Shown here: positions 6,586-7,499 of the stretch, one piece after another
Position numbering within the stretch: the first letter of the stretch is position 1
Layout: each line of letters begins with the position of its first letter
Made by a program: the position numbers and the translations under genes
Source of the DNA: Aliarcobacter sp.
GTDB taxonomy: Bacteria; Campylobacterota; Campylobacteria; Campylobacterales; Arcobacteraceae
NCBI GenBank assembly: GCA_023268955.1
Contig: JALRJW010000295.1
Coordinates: forward strand, 1 to 7,499
Reading direction: 5' to 3'
DNA: 7,499 nucleotides
The notes under the pieces: model-generated
Seen by the model: only the letters and a program-made list of their open reading frames with translations
Databases searched by the model: none
Told to the model about the DNA's origin: nothing

Positions 6586-7305
6586 ATGAGTAGAAAAACA
6601 AGAGTTTTATTAGTAGAAGATGAAGAATTAGCAAGGGAAACCTTAGATTTTTATTTAAATACAATTTTTGATGAGGTTGTGTTAGCAAGTGATGGTCAAG
6701 AAGCTGTAAATATTTTTAAAGAAAATTATAAAGAAAATTTATTCTTTGATTTAGTTTTAACAGATTTACAAATGCCAAATTTAGATGGTATGGGAATGAT
6801 TGATGAAATTTTAAAACTTGTAAGTGACCAAAGATTTATTATAGTTTCTGCTTATAAAAACAATGAAGATTTATTAAGACTTATTAATCTTAGGGTTTTA
6901 GGATATTTTGTTAAACCTTTAAATGTTGATGATATGATGCAAATGCTAAAAAAAGCGAAAGATGAGGTTTTAGCAGATACAAAACCTTCACAAAAAGCTG
7001 ATAATAAATTAATCAAACTAAACGATAGATTTACTTTTAATCTTGAAAATGAAAAGCTTTATTTAGACAATAACATAGTTAAACTATCAAAAAGAGAATC
7101 AGACATTTTAAACGTACTAATTCAAAATATTGGAAATATGGTTTCAATTGAAGAGTTTAAATCTGAAGTTTGGAAAGATGAAACAGTAAGTGATTCAGCA
7201 TTTAGAACAAATATGAAAAGATTAAAAGATAAACTACTTGAAGATGATTTTATAATCTCTCAAAAAGGTTTTGGATATATTATTGAAGAACCTCTAAAAA
7301 ATTAG
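6586..7305 (+). CDS. OmpR/PhoB-family response regulator
   Basis: This 239-residue transcription factor is the likely partner of the kinase just upstream. The receiver domain (~5-125) has all the key residues: acidic pair Glu11/Asp12 in LLVEDEE, phospho-acceptor Asp60 in LVLTDLQMPNLDG, Ser88 in VSAY and Lys110 in FVKPL. A short polar linker (~128-143) leads to a C-terminal winged-helix DNA-binding domain (~146-236) of the Trans_reg_C type. It shows the KLSKRESDILNVLIQN helix, the recognition-helix region DSAFRTNMKRLKDKL (203-217) and the wing QKGFGYII, which corresponds to the usual R-G-x-G-Y hairpin. It is full length. ATG 6586 has AAGAG (6571-6575) about 10 nt upstream, a somewhat long spacing. 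It follows the kinase by 41 nt on the same strand and may have its own promoter in that gap. Its DNA targets cannot be read from this window. No convincing terminator follows. Confidence 0.95.
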   Translation: MSRKTRVLLVEDEELARETLDFYLNTIFDEVVLASDGQEAVNIFKENYKENLFFDLVLTDLQMPNLDGMGMIDEILKLVSDQRFIIVSAYKNNEDLLRLINLRVLGYFVKPLNVDDMMQMLKKAKDEVLADTKPSQKADNKLIKLNDRFTFNLENEKLYLDNNIVKLSKRESDILNVLIQNIGNMVSIEEFKSEVWKDETVSDSAFRTNMKRLKDKLLEDDFIISQKGFGYIIEEPLKN

Positions 7306-7322
7306 AAGTTCTTTCAAAAATT

Positions 7323-7499
7323 TTATTTTAAAATATTTTTTTCTTTAGAAACGTTAATGGTAATCACGCGGGGTAGTATTTTTTTAATTAAATCAAGGCG
7401 ATACTGATTCATGTCGGTAATTACGATATTTCGAGCACCAGCATGGTCCGCCACCAAGGCCGCCATACTGCCGATGGGACCCGCTCCAGTAATCAATAC
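7323..7499 (-). CDS. tdh: Fragment of L-threonine 3-dehydrogenase-like zinc dehydrogenase
   Basis: Reading the minus strand from the window edge (7499) to a TAA at 7325-7323 gives 58 residues. They begin VLITGAGPIGSMAALVADHA and continue GARNIVITDMNQYRLDLIKK. This is the NAD-binding Rossmann fold of medium-chain zinc dehydrogenases: GAGPIG is the dinucleotide loop, and Asp29 in VITDMN ends the second strand, where NAD-specific enzymes bind the ribose. The run GARNIVITDMNQYRL is very close to bacterial Tdh, which oxidises threonine to 2-amino-3-ketobutyrate. Tdh is ~340 residues. The catalytic N-terminal part lies beyond the edge, and the last ~100-120 residues are missing because the frame stops after NVSKEKNILK. 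The last 59 bases are 61% GC, unlike the rest of the window, and the stop falls where the sequence becomes AT-rich. It is best read as a foreign fragment joined to the end of the regulator locus. Other members of the dehydrogenase family remain possible. Confidence 0.6.
   Translation of the reverse strand, partial: VLITGAGPIGSMAALVADHAGARNIVITDMNQYRLDLIKKILPRVITINVSKEKNILK

Noticed and set aside
7290..7325. Continuation of the Tdh frame past its stop after a one-base shift (KFLKELLIF)
   Set aside because: The shifted frame stops again within about ten codons and runs into the end of the response regulator gene, so a simple frameshift does not restore the missing ~100 residues.
7293..7340. 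Possible terminator: TCTAA/TTAGA repeat at 7293-7306 and the palindrome TATTTTAAAATA at 7325-7336 followed by a T run
   Set aside because: Both stems are short and almost all A-T, and the first overlaps the regulator's stop codon. Such palindromes are common by chance in this AT-rich sequence, and the region may be at a chimeric join.
1..7499. CRISPR array, tRNA/rRNA gene, insertion sequence or novel defence operon
   Set aside because: I saw no regularly spaced direct repeats, no tRNA-like clover-leaf with a conserved T-arm, no transposase and no terminal inverted repeats. The intact genes belong to known housekeeping or signalling families.

Overview
The core of this window (about 258 to 7305) is low-GC DNA: one sampled 60-base line in the kinase gene is 28% GC. 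It reads as the chromosome of a Campylobacterota (epsilonproteobacterial) bacterium, probably Arcobacter-like. This rests on base composition, on protein character (a histidine kinase with an H-Q-W-R-Q-P-L H-box) and on the gene order coaBC - uppS - prepilin peptidase - LptF/G-type permease - truA. I remember a similar order from Campylobacterota genomes but could not check it here.

Layout. (1) 1-~260: two short fragments that do not belong with the rest. They are the tail of an SbcC/Rad50/T4 gp46-like recombination ATPase, cut off before its ABC signature, and a piece of an unrecognised ORF with higher GC. (2) ~258-3994: a tightly packed plus-strand housekeeping operon. It holds the CoaB half of a 5'-truncated coaBC (coenzyme A synthesis), uppS (undecaprenyl diphosphate, the cell-wall lipid carrier), a short A24 prepilin peptidase, an LptF/LptG-family permease (LPS transport) and truA (tRNA pseudouridine). 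Neighbours overlap or lie 1 nt apart, and three genes in a row appear to use non-ATG starts. (3) 4004-7305: a two-component system. An 846-residue membrane sensor kinase has an unrecognised extracytoplasmic domain and two PAS domains, and an OmpR/PhoB-type response regulator follows 41 nt later behind a possible promoter. The kinase starts 9 nt after truA, so it may be read from the same transcript. (4) 7323-7499, minus strand: a fragment of an L-threonine 3-dehydrogenase-like enzyme in much more GC-rich DNA (the last 59 bases are 61% GC), truncated by a stop as it reaches the AT-rich sequence.

I see no CRISPR array, tRNA, rRNA, insertion sequence or obvious novel defence system. The most unusual features are the two ends. 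Both look like joins between DNA of different origin, most simply assembly or amplification chimeras and less likely real recombination. Inside the native locus, the points worth a second look are the unassigned sensor domain and altered ATP-lid motif of the kinase, the minimal prepilin peptidase inside a housekeeping operon, and the run of TTG/GTG starts.
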